Source of the DNA: Nitrospirota bacterium
GTDB taxonomy: Bacteria; Nitrospirota; 9FT-COMBO-42-15; HDB-SIOI813
Reading direction: 5' to 3'
Assembly: GCA_023248365.1 (NCBI GenBank)
Contig: JAHFER010000040.1
Coordinates: 1-9,912, forward strand
Length of the DNA stretch: 9,912 nucleotides
This document shows positions 1 through 7,580 of the stretch, piece by piece (the stretch's first letter is position 1; every line of letters begins with the position of its first letter). Both the position numbers and the translations under genes were made by a program. The notes beneath the pieces were generated by a model, which was not told the DNA's origin, ran no database searches, and saw nothing but the letters and a program-made list of their open reading frames with translations.

Positions 1-313
1 GATGGAGGAGTTGAAGAAGATACGCAGGATACTCGAAAGGGAACATCCCGGAAGCCCCCACGAAGTACTCTTAGTTCTTGATGCCACATCAGGACAGAAC
101 TCACTCGTTCAGGCAAAGATCTTCAGCAAGGACATAGGTGTAACAGGCATAGTATTAACAAAGTTAGACGGGACTGCCAAGGGAGGCATTATCCTTAGTA
201 TTGCTGAAGAACTCCAACTGCCCGTGAAGATGATTGGGGTTGGAGAGGGCATTGATGATCTTAGAGATTTCAATGCAAGGGAGTTTGTAGAGGCACTGTT
301 TGAATCGAATTAA
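1..313 (+). CDS. ftsY: Signal recognition particle receptor FtsY, C-terminal part (5' end outside window)
   Basis: This is the end of the SRP receptor GTPase, which docks ribosome-nascent-chain/SRP complexes at the inner membrane for co-translational insertion. About 103 residues are visible. They include the SRP-family DATSGQ motif (residues 27-32 of the visible part), the guanine-specificity motif TKLDG (53-57) and the closing GVGEGIDDL segment (79-87). FtsY proteins end in exactly this way, with a short FVEALF tail, so the C-terminus looks complete. The in-frame ATG at position 2 is not the start: in FtsY the sequence MEELKKI is internal to the G domain, and the NG-domain P-loop and DTAGR motif must lie upstream of the window. 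The Ffh paralogue is less likely because there is no M domain after the G domain. The gene converges on the DsbA-like gene. Confidence 0.96.
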   Translation, partial: MEELKKIRRILEREHPGSPHEVLLVLDATSGQNSLVQAKIFSKDIGVTGIVLTKLDGTAKGGIILSIAEELQLPVKMIGVGEGIDDLRDFNAREFVEALFESN

Positions 314-322
314 AATTACTAC

Positions 323-1117
323 TTATTTTTTCTCTCCAAGCAACTGATCTATTATTGGTTTGAATGATGAATAGGGTCTTGCGCCTACAATCTTTTTTCC
401 GCTAATCTCCTTACTATTTACCTGAGATTTTCCAATGAAGAAGGTAGGTGTGCCTGATACAGCAATCTTTTTGGCATCATCAAGATCTTTATCCACTTCA
501 CTTGCATATTTACCGCTGTCTACGCATGAATTAAAGGAATTAGTATTTAGACCAATATCTGATGCGTATGTTTTCAGATTCTCTACCTGAATTTCAGATT
601 GATTTTTAAATATTTTGTCGTGCATATCCCAGTATTTTCCCTGTTCGCCTGCACAGTGGGCAGCCTCAGCGGCCTTTGTTGCCTGTTTATGAAAATCCAG
701 AGGAAAATCCCTGAATACGTATTTAACCTTTCCGGTCTTTATATATTCACGTTCCAAATCCGGGAAGGTAGTATTAAAGAATCTTTTACAGAAAGGGCAC
801 TGATAATCTGAAAATTCAATAATAGTCACAGGTGCATCGCTATTTCCTAAAACCGGATCATCATCAATACTTACAGTTACCTCCGGATCCTCCTGCGGCA
901 GTTGGGGCGCCGGCTTTGCGGCGACAACCTGTGCCTTCAGGTCTTCAACATCCTTTCTCAAGTCCTGTACCTCTTTTTTTAACGCGTCTATTTCTTCTTT
1001 GAGTTTATTATCTTTGCCGGCCAATATCCCGGCATTAGCCGGATAAATCGGATATACTGACGGGAATACTGTAAAGAAAAACAAAAATACACAGGCAATG
1101 GCAAACCTCTTTGTCAT
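323..1117 (-). CDS. Exported DsbA-family thiol-disulfide oxidoreductase with N-terminal coiled coil
   Basis: A 264-residue periplasmic thioredoxin-fold protein of the DsbA/Thioredoxin_4 type. Residues 1-29 form a signal peptide: basic MTKR, a hydrophobic core, and an ANA-G cleavage site. Residues 39-64 form a coiled coil with unbroken a/d spacing (L39, I43, L46, V50, L53, V57, L60, V64). A Pro/Ala-rich linker (about 67-78) leads to the oxidoreductase domain, with active site C107-P-F-C110 and cis-proline loop SGTPTFF (P224). A second cysteine pair (C155, C198) could be structural. The CPFC motif suits oxidase or isomerase activity; direction cannot be told from sequence. The ATG start follows GGGAG with 6-nt spacing, lying inside the last codons of the response-regulator gene 2 bp upstream, so translation is probably coupled. 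It is the last gene of the operon. Its link to c-di-GMP signalling is unknown. Confidence 0.9.
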   Translation of the reverse strand: MTKRFAIACVFLFFFTVFPSVYPIYPANAGILAGKDNKLKEEIDALKKEVQDLRKDVEDLKAQVVAAKPAPQLPQEDPEVTVSIDDDPVLGNSDAPVTIIEFSDYQCPFCKRFFNTTFPDLEREYIKTGKVKYVFRDFPLDFHKQATKAAEAAHCAGEQGKYWDMHDKIFKNQSEIQVENLKTYASDIGLNTNSFNSCVDSGKYASEVDKDLDDAKKIAVSGTPTFFIGKSQVNSKEISGKKIVGARPYSSFKPIIDQLLGEKK

Positions 1118-1119
1118 AA

Positions 1120-2178
1120 TTATCTCCCTGTAGGTTGGTAATCAAATAAACTCATATAACACTCAATAAGTCCGCCCGTAAGGACTACTGCGACAATCTC
1201 CGGGTCAAACTGCCTTCCTGCCATTGATGATATTTCCCGCCGGACATGATCCATTGCAAGGGCTGAACGGTATGGACGGTTACACAGCATTGCATCTACT
1301 GCATCTGCAATTGAAACCAGCCTTGCACCGAGCGGTATGGCCGTTCCTTTAAGACCTTCAGGAAATCCTGATCCATCAAACCGTTCATGATGGTAAAGTA
1401 CGACAGGAACCATTTCATGGAGGAATTCAACAGAGGAAATTATCCTGGAACCAATTACCGGGTGTTTCTTTATCTCTTCAAGTTCTGATTGGTTCAGAGG
1501 GCCTTCTTTTTTGAGAATGCTTTCTTCTATACCTATTTTACCAATGTCATGAATAAGCGCTGCCTGTTCTAATGGTAATATCTTATCATGTGTAATGCCT
1601 ATCCGGTCAGCAAGAAAGGCTGTAAATTTTGAAACCCTTTCAGAATGTCCTCTTGTGTATTGATCCTTGGCATCTATTGCGGCAAGTAGCGCCTTCACAG
1701 TGTTTGTGTAATGTTTTTCAATACTGTTTTTTGCGTTTTCTATCTCTTTTGTCAGCTCAGTAGTGGCGAGTTGCAGTTTTTCAATCTCAAACCTTGTTTT
1801 GAAAAACTCTCCTCTCTTTGCTATCCCCTTTTCTACTGTAGTTATGACATCTTTATTGTCGAATGGTTTTATAAGGTAGTCTAATGCCCCGTATTGGAGG
1901 GCGCTCTTTGCGGTTTCCACACTTGCATAGGCAGTCATAAGTATCACTTCCATGTCCGGCCTTAATACTTTTATCTCCCTTAACAACTGCAGTCCGTCCA
2001 TGCCCGCCATCTTAATATCTATTATTGCTACATCAAAGGACTTTTTACCAATATATTCTAAGGCACGGAAGGCGTTTTCAGCAGTTTCCACATCATATCT
2101 GCCCTTTAGAATCATGCGGAGGGCTTCTCTTGGGCCCTTCTCATCATCTACAACGAGTAAACTGCTCTTTTCCTCCAC
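1120..2178 (-). CDS. Response regulator, REC plus HD-GYP (probable c-di-GMP phosphodiesterase)
   Basis: A 352-residue RpfG-like cytoplasmic regulator. The receiver domain (about 5-120) has the acidic pair D11/D12, phospho-acceptor D54, T82 and K104. A helical linker (about 125-155) leads to an HD-GYP domain (about 155-335) with RGHSERV (H178), the HD pair H210-D211 followed by GK (K214), H239 in KKHP, the H263-H264 pair, and GSGFP (269-273; Phe replaces Tyr of the GYP triad, a frequent variant). It has no DNA-binding domain, so output should be c-di-GMP hydrolysis controlled by phosphorylation; this follows from the family and is not shown for this protein. The start is GTG, preceded by a strong AGGAGG at 5-nt spacing. 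It lies 64 bp downstream of the second kinase gene, with no clear promoter in the gap, and immediately before the DsbA-like gene. The upstream kinase with intact ATP-binding boxes is the likely phosphodonor. Confidence 0.93.
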   Translation of the reverse strand: MEEKSSLLVVDDEKGPREALRMILKGRYDVETAENAFRALEYIGKKSFDVAIIDIKMAGMDGLQLLREIKVLRPDMEVILMTAYASVETAKSALQYGALDYLIKPFDNKDVITTVEKGIAKRGEFFKTRFEIEKLQLATTELTKEIENAKNSIEKHYTNTVKALLAAIDAKDQYTRGHSERVSKFTAFLADRIGITHDKILPLEQAALIHDIGKIGIEESILKKEGPLNQSELEEIKKHPVIGSRIISSVEFLHEMVPVVLYHHERFDGSGFPEGLKGTAIPLGARLVSIADAVDAMLCNRPYRSALAMDHVRREISSMAGRQFDPEIVAVVLTGGLIECYMSLFDYQPTGR

Positions 2179-2182
2179 TTAT

Positions 2183-2189
2183 ACCTCCT
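2183..2189 (-). promoter_or_regulatory. Strong Shine-Dalgarno fixing the GTG start of the REC-HD-GYP gene
   Basis: The minus strand reads AGGAGGT and then four bases before GTG at 2178-2176. There is no ATG nearby in frame, and the receiver domain begins within a few residues of this start, so GTG is well supported. Confidence 0.8.
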
Positions 2190-2242
2190 GGTTAATATGG
2201 ATTATCCTTATTTTACTGTAATCTCATGCCATCCTTTGCATT

Positions 2243-4231
2243 TTATTGAGTTATCACAGGCAGTTGAACGGATATGACTGTCCCCTGGCCGGGCGTACTG
2301 CTTATATATAACCTACCTCCATGATCTTCAATTATTTTGTGGCTTAATGGGAAACCGAGCCATACCTCTCTTACTGATGATGTATAACACGGGTCAAATA
2401 TATTTTCTAAATCTTCCTGGGGTATGACCCTGAAGTTATCTTTTATGGTAATGATAATAGCATCTTTTGGTAAATATTCAAAACTAATTGTAAGTGTTCC
2501 GTCAGGTGGTATTGAATCAAAGGAATTCTGCAATATATATGAAAAGGCCTTATGTATCTGGATACTATCTGCTCTGATTTTAAACATCTCTTTCTTATAA
2601 TTTTTATTCAGACGGATATCTGATATTTTATATTCTTTCAATAAGGATTCAAGGCACTCATCCATAATTTCACTAATTTCAAGTACTTCAAATTTATACT
2701 CTATTGGATTTACAAAGGCAACAAGTTTTTCTATAAGGTTATTCAACTTCTCAACTTCTTCAGTAACTGTATTATAAAAGAAGTCCTGGAATTCAGGGTC
2801 ATTGAACCGCTCTTTTAAAAGTTGTGTAAAGGTCCTTACAGCTACAAGAGGGTTTCTTAGTTCATGGGCCATTCTGCCGGCAAGGCTGTTTAGTGTCTGG
2901 AGGGTATCTCCCTTTTTCTTTTCTATGCTTAATTCTTTTTTTGCAGAAATATCATCTAAAAGTAATACCCCCCCTATAAATTTTCCTTTTGGGTCATATA
3001 ATCCATAAGAATCAACCTCGAGAAAAACACCTTCTTTTTCAATAATAATCTCATGCTTTCTGTAGACCTTTCCTTCTCTAATGGTCGCTTTAATCAAATT
3101 ACCTAACGGTTCCGGCAGAGACTGTGCTGATTTTCCAAGCATATCCCTGCTGGATCTTTTTAATATTTCCTCAGCTCTTGGATTAAATATGATTATCTTT
3201 TCCCTGTCATTAACAGTAATAACACCGCTTCCCATTTTTTCAAGGATCTTCTGGATGTATTCTTTTTGATAGCAGACCTTCTGATGGTTGTAGATGTCCT
3301 CCACTGTTCTCCCAAAATAGTTAGAGAGGACAAAAAGTTTTTCAAGTTCTGTTCTGCTGTATGCTTCACCTGTTACCTTGTAATCAAGGTTTAAAATACA
3401 GATGAGCTTTCCCTCATACATAACAGGGATACTAACTATAGCCTGAAGTGTCTCCATTTCATTAAATGCATGTTCGGGAATGTTTTGATGACTAAATTCT
3501 TTTTCTGAGTTATCTCTTCTCAGAATTCTTCCTCTTGATGAAAGCCACGACACCATACCGCTGTCAGAAGAAAGGGATACCCTGGATGTAATATCCGGAT
3601 GCAGTCCCCTGAATGCCTTAATCCTGTACACCTCATCTTCCGGATCAAATAACAGGAGAGAGCCACGGCTTACTGCAAGGACTTCCATGACGCCGTCAAG
3701 AAACAGATTGGCCAATTTGTCGAGGTCAAAACTGGCAGTAAAGGTTCTTGCAAGCGCTACAGCCTTTTCAAGGGATTCAAACGATGATATGGAATTTTTT
3801 TCCTGAATATTATACCGCTCCTGATAACTATTCGGAGCATGGAGACTATTTCTGAGCCTGCCGGATAATTTATACTTCTGAAGAATATTGCTGACCTCCT
3901 TTGAAATTGCCTCCGGAACAAGAGGGGTATGTAAGGTTTCATGAAATATGCTTTGATATTCCCCCTGAAATTCCAATGATTCTTTTGATACACCAGGGGG
4001 CAGTATTCCCAGCCAGATGAGGCCTGGTATATGCCCGTATCTTTTGATCCACAAAGGGATATTGTCTGATATAGTAATGTCTAAGGCGATTATATGGACC
4101 TGCTCAGTTAAAATAAGGTCCGCACCCTTTTTCAGGTTATCCGTGGCTAACACAATGTATTCATCTGATCCGCCTTTCTCAAAAAGATTTACCATCTCAT
4201 CTGAGGAGGTCAACAGCAGCAGTATCTTCAA
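2243..4231 (-). CDS. GAF-PAS sensor histidine kinase with degenerate ATP-binding domain
   Basis: A 662-residue kinase-like protein with no transmembrane segment. Domains in order: a receiver-like N-terminus (about 1-120, with ALDIT around D51), GAF (about 160-312), PAS (about 325-430), HisKA with phospho-acceptor H456 in AHELRNP, and a C-terminal HATPase (about 545-660). The N-box Asn (N569) and G1-box Asp (D598) remain. However, the G1 box reads DNFRVIP instead of DxGxG, the F-box reads FDPCYTS, and the G2 region reads EVWLGFPLS, losing the GTG of GTGLGL. ATP binding or phosphotransfer may therefore be weak or absent; it could act as a dimerisation partner, sensor or phosphatase. The frame is intact and conserved outside these boxes, arguing against simple decay. 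The start is TTG, overlapping the TGA of the upstream kinase (TTGA) and preceded by AAGGA at 6 nt. Confidence 0.9.
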   Translation of the reverse strand: MKILLLLTSSDEMVNLFEKGGSDEYIVLATDNLKKGADLILTEQVHIIALDITISDNIPLWIKRYGHIPGLIWLGILPPGVSKESLEFQGEYQSIFHETLHTPLVPEAISKEVSNILQKYKLSGRLRNSLHAPNSYQERYNIQEKNSISSFESLEKAVALARTFTASFDLDKLANLFLDGVMEVLAVSRGSLLLFDPEDEVYRIKAFRGLHPDITSRVSLSSDSGMVSWLSSRGRILRRDNSEKEFSHQNIPEHAFNEMETLQAIVSIPVMYEGKLICILNLDYKVTGEAYSRTELEKLFVLSNYFGRTVEDIYNHQKVCYQKEYIQKILEKMGSGVITVNDREKIIIFNPRAEEILKRSSRDMLGKSAQSLPEPLGNLIKATIREGKVYRKHEIIIEKEGVFLEVDSYGLYDPKGKFIGGVLLLDDISAKKELSIEKKKGDTLQTLNSLAGRMAHELRNPLVAVRTFTQLLKERFNDPEFQDFFYNTVTEEVEKLNNLIEKLVAFVNPIEYKFEVLEISEIMDECLESLLKEYKISDIRLNKNYKKEMFKIRADSIQIHKAFSYILQNSFDSIPPDGTLTISFEYLPKDAIIITIKDNFRVIPQEDLENIFDPCYTSSVREVWLGFPLSHKIIEDHGGRLYISSTPGQGTVISVQLPVITQ

Positions 4232-5478
4232 ATCGTTTCCTTATTGTTTTCATCTAAAGCAATTAACGGGGTCTGAGGAGAAGAAGGGGATTTTGCGGGG
4301 AACACCATAGTGACGGCAGTCCCTTTATTATTAACACTTTCTATGTGTATTTTACCCTGATGCTTCTCCATTATACTTTTACATATAGAGAGGCCTAAAC
4401 CCGTGCCGGAATCTTTTGTAGTGAAGAAGGGTTCAAACAAGTGTTCCCTGTCTCCATCCGGGATCCCTGAGCCTGTATCTGTTATCTTTAAAACAACCTT
4501 TTCTCCATCAATAATGTCTTCACCCCGCATGGCCTCTATTACAATTTCGCCGCCATCAGGCATTGCATCCATACTGTTTATAATAATATTAAGCAATACC
4601 TGCTTTAATTGAGAACCGTCTGCAGATATGAGTGGTAAATGTTCCGAAACTCTTTTTTTTATGGTGATCTTCTTTTTAGCAAATTGGTATGACAGCATGG
4701 AAATTATATAATCTATAAAACTCCCGATACTTAGCGAGGTAAACTGGGGTTCAGATGATCTTGCAAATTCAAGGAGGTCAGAGACTATATTGCTTATCCT
4801 TTCCACTTCATTTATGGCTATGTTAGTAAAATGATCCCTGAATTCAGGATCATCAAATTTCTCCGGCAGCAACTGTATTAAAGTTTTAATTGAGACTAAC
4901 GGATTTTTAATCTCATGGGCCAGTCCGGCGGCAATCGTTCCGAGAGATGCAAGCTTTTCTGCCATCTCTTTTTTTACAATCAGTTCGTTGTAATAAGTGT
5001 TGACCCTTCTGATCTCTTCCTTTAATTTTATATGGCCAATTTTGGATGAAGCATACTGCGAAATTAGTGACAGGCATGCTCTGTGAGGTTCTCCTGATTC
5101 CTGACGATTTTCATCTTCAAACAATAATAAGGCGGCAACCAGTACATTCTCCACCTTAAAGGAAGCGATCTTATTTACCGCGATGTTGAACTCTTCTGCA
5201 AAATAGCCCTGTAATTTTTTTGCGGCAGAAAAATCCTCTGCTGCTATGCGGGTTACAATATCCATCGGTAAATGGATGCTCTCCTGTTCATTAAGAAGCC
5301 ATGTGTCACCAACAATCTTCCGCATTATATATCCGGACTGGAAGTTGCAATTAGAATCAGATAAACACAACTTCATTATATAGTTTAGTACCTGTACGTC
5401 CTCGTTCATAGAGGATATGTCTTCTATGCCTTTTTTTATGATTGAGAGAATGTCTTCAGATTGTTTAATTATTTCCAA
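4228..5478 (-). CDS. Soluble sensor histidine kinase with intact catalytic boxes
   Basis: A 416-residue cytoplasmic histidine kinase. The N-terminal 150 residues are a poorly recognisable sensor region, possibly a diverged GAF domain, ending in a helical linker (about 148-175). HisKA follows with phospho-acceptor H188 in AHEIKNP. The HATPase domain (about 285-394) has a complete set of boxes: N301 in the N-box, DTGSGIP (334-340), FEPFFTT (348-354) and GTGLGL (358-363). A 22-residue Ser/Pro-rich tail follows. It resembles the next gene in the dimerisation helices, including a shared DPEF segment after helix 1, so the two probably arose by duplication. The start is TTG at 5478, overlapping the diguanylate cyclase gene by 14 bp. 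GGTGA at 6-nt spacing supports it; an ATG 23 codons further in is a weaker alternative. It most likely phosphorylates the REC-HD-GYP regulator encoded two genes downstream. Confidence 0.93.
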   Translation of the reverse strand: MEIIKQSEDILSIIKKGIEDISSMNEDVQVLNYIMKLCLSDSNCNFQSGYIMRKIVGDTWLLNEQESIHLPMDIVTRIAAEDFSAAKKLQGYFAEEFNIAVNKIASFKVENVLVAALLLFEDENRQESGEPHRACLSLISQYASSKIGHIKLKEEIRRVNTYYNELIVKKEMAEKLASLGTIAAGLAHEIKNPLVSIKTLIQLLPEKFDDPEFRDHFTNIAINEVERISNIVSDLLEFARSSEPQFTSLSIGSFIDYIISMLSYQFAKKKITIKKRVSEHLPLISADGSQLKQVLLNIIINSMDAMPDGGEIVIEAMRGEDIIDGEKVVLKITDTGSGIPDGDREHLFEPFFTTKDSGTGLGLSICKSIMEKHQGKIHIESVNNKGTAVTMVFPAKSPSSPQTPLIALDENNKETI

Positions 5479-7477
5479 AAGGTATCACCCTGTTTTTCCC
5501 AAGGCCCTTGGCCCTGTAAAGCGCCCTGTCTGCATTGTTTATCAAATCTTCTATCGTCGCTGCATCAACGGGATACGTTGCTATTCCAAGGCTTACTGTG
5601 AGTTTGGTTGTCTTCCCAAGGCTTTTGATTGGGAAAGACATATTATCTATCTCATCCCTTATACGGTTACCAATAATCAGCGCACCTTCCTTATCTGTTG
5701 TCGGCAGGATTACGGCGAACTCCTCACCACCATACCTTGCGGCAATATCAATTACCCTTGTGCATCCCCTGATACCTATGGCTGTATTTCTTAAAGCCGC
5801 ATCACCATACAAATGTCCGTAGGTGTCATTAAACTCCTTAAAGTCGTCTATGTCTATTATAATTAAGGAAAATGGCTGGTTATGCCGCCTTGAGCGCTCT
5901 AACTCCTCAGAAATCCTTTCTTCAAAATACCTCCTGTTGAGAAGGCTGGTAAGCGGATCTGTAATAGAAATCTTTTTAAGATTTACAGCACTCTGATAGT
6001 AGATTTTTCTTTCAATAGCTACAGCAGAGTAGAGTGCAACAGTCTCAAGAAGTTTAATATCTATGTCAGAAAAGTCTGACCCGTCTTTCTTGTCTGAAAG
6101 GTTTAGCACACCTATGCTCTTGTCTTTAATCTTGACAGGGATGCTGATAAAGGACTTGGTCTTATATCTCACGCGGTTAGGCCTTGAAAACCTTTCATCA
6201 TCTTCTATATTGCTCACTACAATGGGAGAACCTTTCTCCAATACAATACCGGCTATCCCTTCCCCTGGATTTATTCTGATATAGTTAAGAATCGCAATAT
6301 TGAGGCCCTTTGTTGCCTTTACCTCAAGTGTATATTTTTCTTTGTCTAAGAGCATCAGGGACCCCTGTTCAGCACCAACGACCTCTGCTGCACTTTCTAA
6401 GATGGCTTCACACAGCTCTGGTGAATCAATATTTGACGCAATTGAGTATAGTGCCTGTAACACTTCAAGTCCTTTCCTTGTAAAGTTCTCACGTTTGGAA
6501 AAAAGGATACGATTCTGGAATGAAAGGGATATGGTCCTGCAGAAGGATTTTATCAGGTCTTCGTCCTCTACGGCAATCTGTGTGTTTAAAATTATAATTA
6601 ATCCTTCAACCCTGTTCCCTGTACTAACAGGAAAGATCTTTACCGAGGTTACATCATTTGGAAATCCGGACTTAAGTATATTGAACACCTCAGTAGATGA
6701 TATTGTTTCATTTCTGACCGCTGCTTCTCCCGCAAGACCTTTCCCGATTTCTGCCGTAAAAGAAGACAAGTTTTGTTTTTCGTATCCAAACACCTGCCCT
6801 GTCCTGAATTCGTTTCCATGTCTGACCATAATCATGGCAGACTTGACATTAAATAGTACACCGAGAGTATTGAGTATAGTGTTAAAAAACTCTTTATCTT
6901 CTAAAGAGGAACCGGTATTTACCGCCACCCTTATCATTGTATCGAGTTTGGCAATCCTGTTATCTACGGTCTTTTGTCTTCCTGCATTCTGAATGAAAAG
7001 TCCGGTTGCGGTTTTTATGGCATCTACGGAGCCTTTAAAGCTGTCTGCATCTTTAAATGTTACACTCTTTGCGATGTTGAGTATACGCTCCTTCTCACAG
7101 CCAAGCTTTTCTGCAATTTCCCTGTATCCTGCCAGGTCATTATAAGATGTAAATATCCTTCCCCCAAGCATGAGTCTCTTTTTTTCCTGAAAACCGTTGT
7201 GATTAAGGGGCATTGCCACATTGCTCAAATTTGCATAGCATTTAAAGTAGACCACATCCCTTTTTTTTAGCGCCTGTACAAGTGGTAGAGTACAATCCTG
7301 CTCACAGAAGGCCTTTCCAGCAGTCTGCTCCTGCAGGAGTTTGCATAATTGGTTTTCATTTTGCTGAGAGGCATGATACCTATCTTCTTTAAAAGTCAGA
7401 AGCGTAAGGCCGGAGATCTTTGATAAGGTGTCCGTCCATTGTGATGATAAATCCTCGGTGTATTCTGTAATATCCAT
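5465..7477 (-). CDS. PocR-GAF-GAF-GGDEF diguanylate cyclase
   Basis: A 670-residue cytoplasmic protein predicted to make c-di-GMP from two GTP. The N-terminal PocR-type sensory domain (about 10-165) carries C45, C58-EQD-C62, FKC (C80) and LMLGGRIF. Two GAF domains follow (about 180-320 and 335-495); the second is typical, with PGEGIAG and SIPV. The GGDEF domain (about 500-665) has DPLTSLLNRR, IDIDDFKEFND, the active-site motif GGEEF (583-587), which is an active variant, and the family-typical ending AKGLGKNRV. An RxxD inhibitory site (R574, D577) lies five residues before the motif, so product feedback inhibition is expected. No transmembrane segments are seen. The start is ATG at 7477; no good Shine-Dalgarno precedes it, unlike its neighbours. 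It is the first gene of the operon, downstream of a sigma-54-like promoter. The PocR ligand cannot be read from sequence. Confidence 0.95.
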   Translation of the reverse strand: MDITEYTEDLSSQWTDTLSKISGLTLLTFKEDRYHASQQNENQLCKLLQEQTAGKAFCEQDCTLPLVQALKKRDVVYFKCYANLSNVAMPLNHNGFQEKKRLMLGGRIFTSYNDLAGYREIAEKLGCEKERILNIAKSVTFKDADSFKGSVDAIKTATGLFIQNAGRQKTVDNRIAKLDTMIRVAVNTGSSLEDKEFFNTILNTLGVLFNVKSAMIMVRHGNEFRTGQVFGYEKQNLSSFTAEIGKGLAGEAAVRNETISSTEVFNILKSGFPNDVTSVKIFPVSTGNRVEGLIIILNTQIAVEDEDLIKSFCRTISLSFQNRILFSKRENFTRKGLEVLQALYSIASNIDSPELCEAILESAAEVVGAEQGSLMLLDKEKYTLEVKATKGLNIAILNYIRINPGEGIAGIVLEKGSPIVVSNIEDDERFSRPNRVRYKTKSFISIPVKIKDKSIGVLNLSDKKDGSDFSDIDIKLLETVALYSAVAIERKIYYQSAVNLKKISITDPLTSLLNRRYFEERISEELERSRRHNQPFSLIIIDIDDFKEFNDTYGHLYGDAALRNTAIGIRGCTRVIDIAARYGGEEFAVILPTTDKEGALIIGNRIRDEIDNMSFPIKSLGKTTKLTVSLGIATYPVDAATIEDLINNADRALYRAKGLGKNRVIPFGNN

Positions 7478-7580
7478 TGTGATGTTGAGAAATAAAATTG
7501 TACCTAATATCGCAAATTACTCTTTCTAGTTCTAACAGTAATTTTATCTTCTTAGTTTGCTTCAATTACTTAAGATATTT

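Noticed and set aside
2179..2242. Separate promoter for the REC-HD-GYP gene, including a TGGCAT resembling a sigma-54 -24 element
   Set aside because: No GC lies at the required 10-nt spacing, and no convincing -35/-10 pair is seen in the 64-bp gap; co-transcription is simpler.
6300..6992. A 230-codon open frame on the plus strand
   Set aside because: It lies entirely antisense to the well-conserved GAF-GAF part of the diguanylate cyclase and resembles no family; it is a shadow of that gene.
7178..7186. In-frame A-AAA-AAG heptamer in the diguanylate cyclase gene, as in dnaX-type programmed frameshifting
   Set aside because: It encodes ordinary Lys-Lys, has no clear upstream Shine-Dalgarno stimulator or downstream stem, and the -1 frame would stop after roughly a dozen codons.
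7435..7484. 12-bp direct repeat TCCATTGTGATG (7435-7446 and 7473-7484) around the diguanylate cyclase start
   Set aside because: The two copies put their ATGs in different frames and one is inside codons; no role is evident and it may be chance or a small duplication.
7497..7502. TACAAT -10-like hexamer on the minus strand before the diguanylate cyclase gene
   Set aside because: No recognisable -35 is found 16-18 bp upstream, and the sigma-54 element is a far better candidate.
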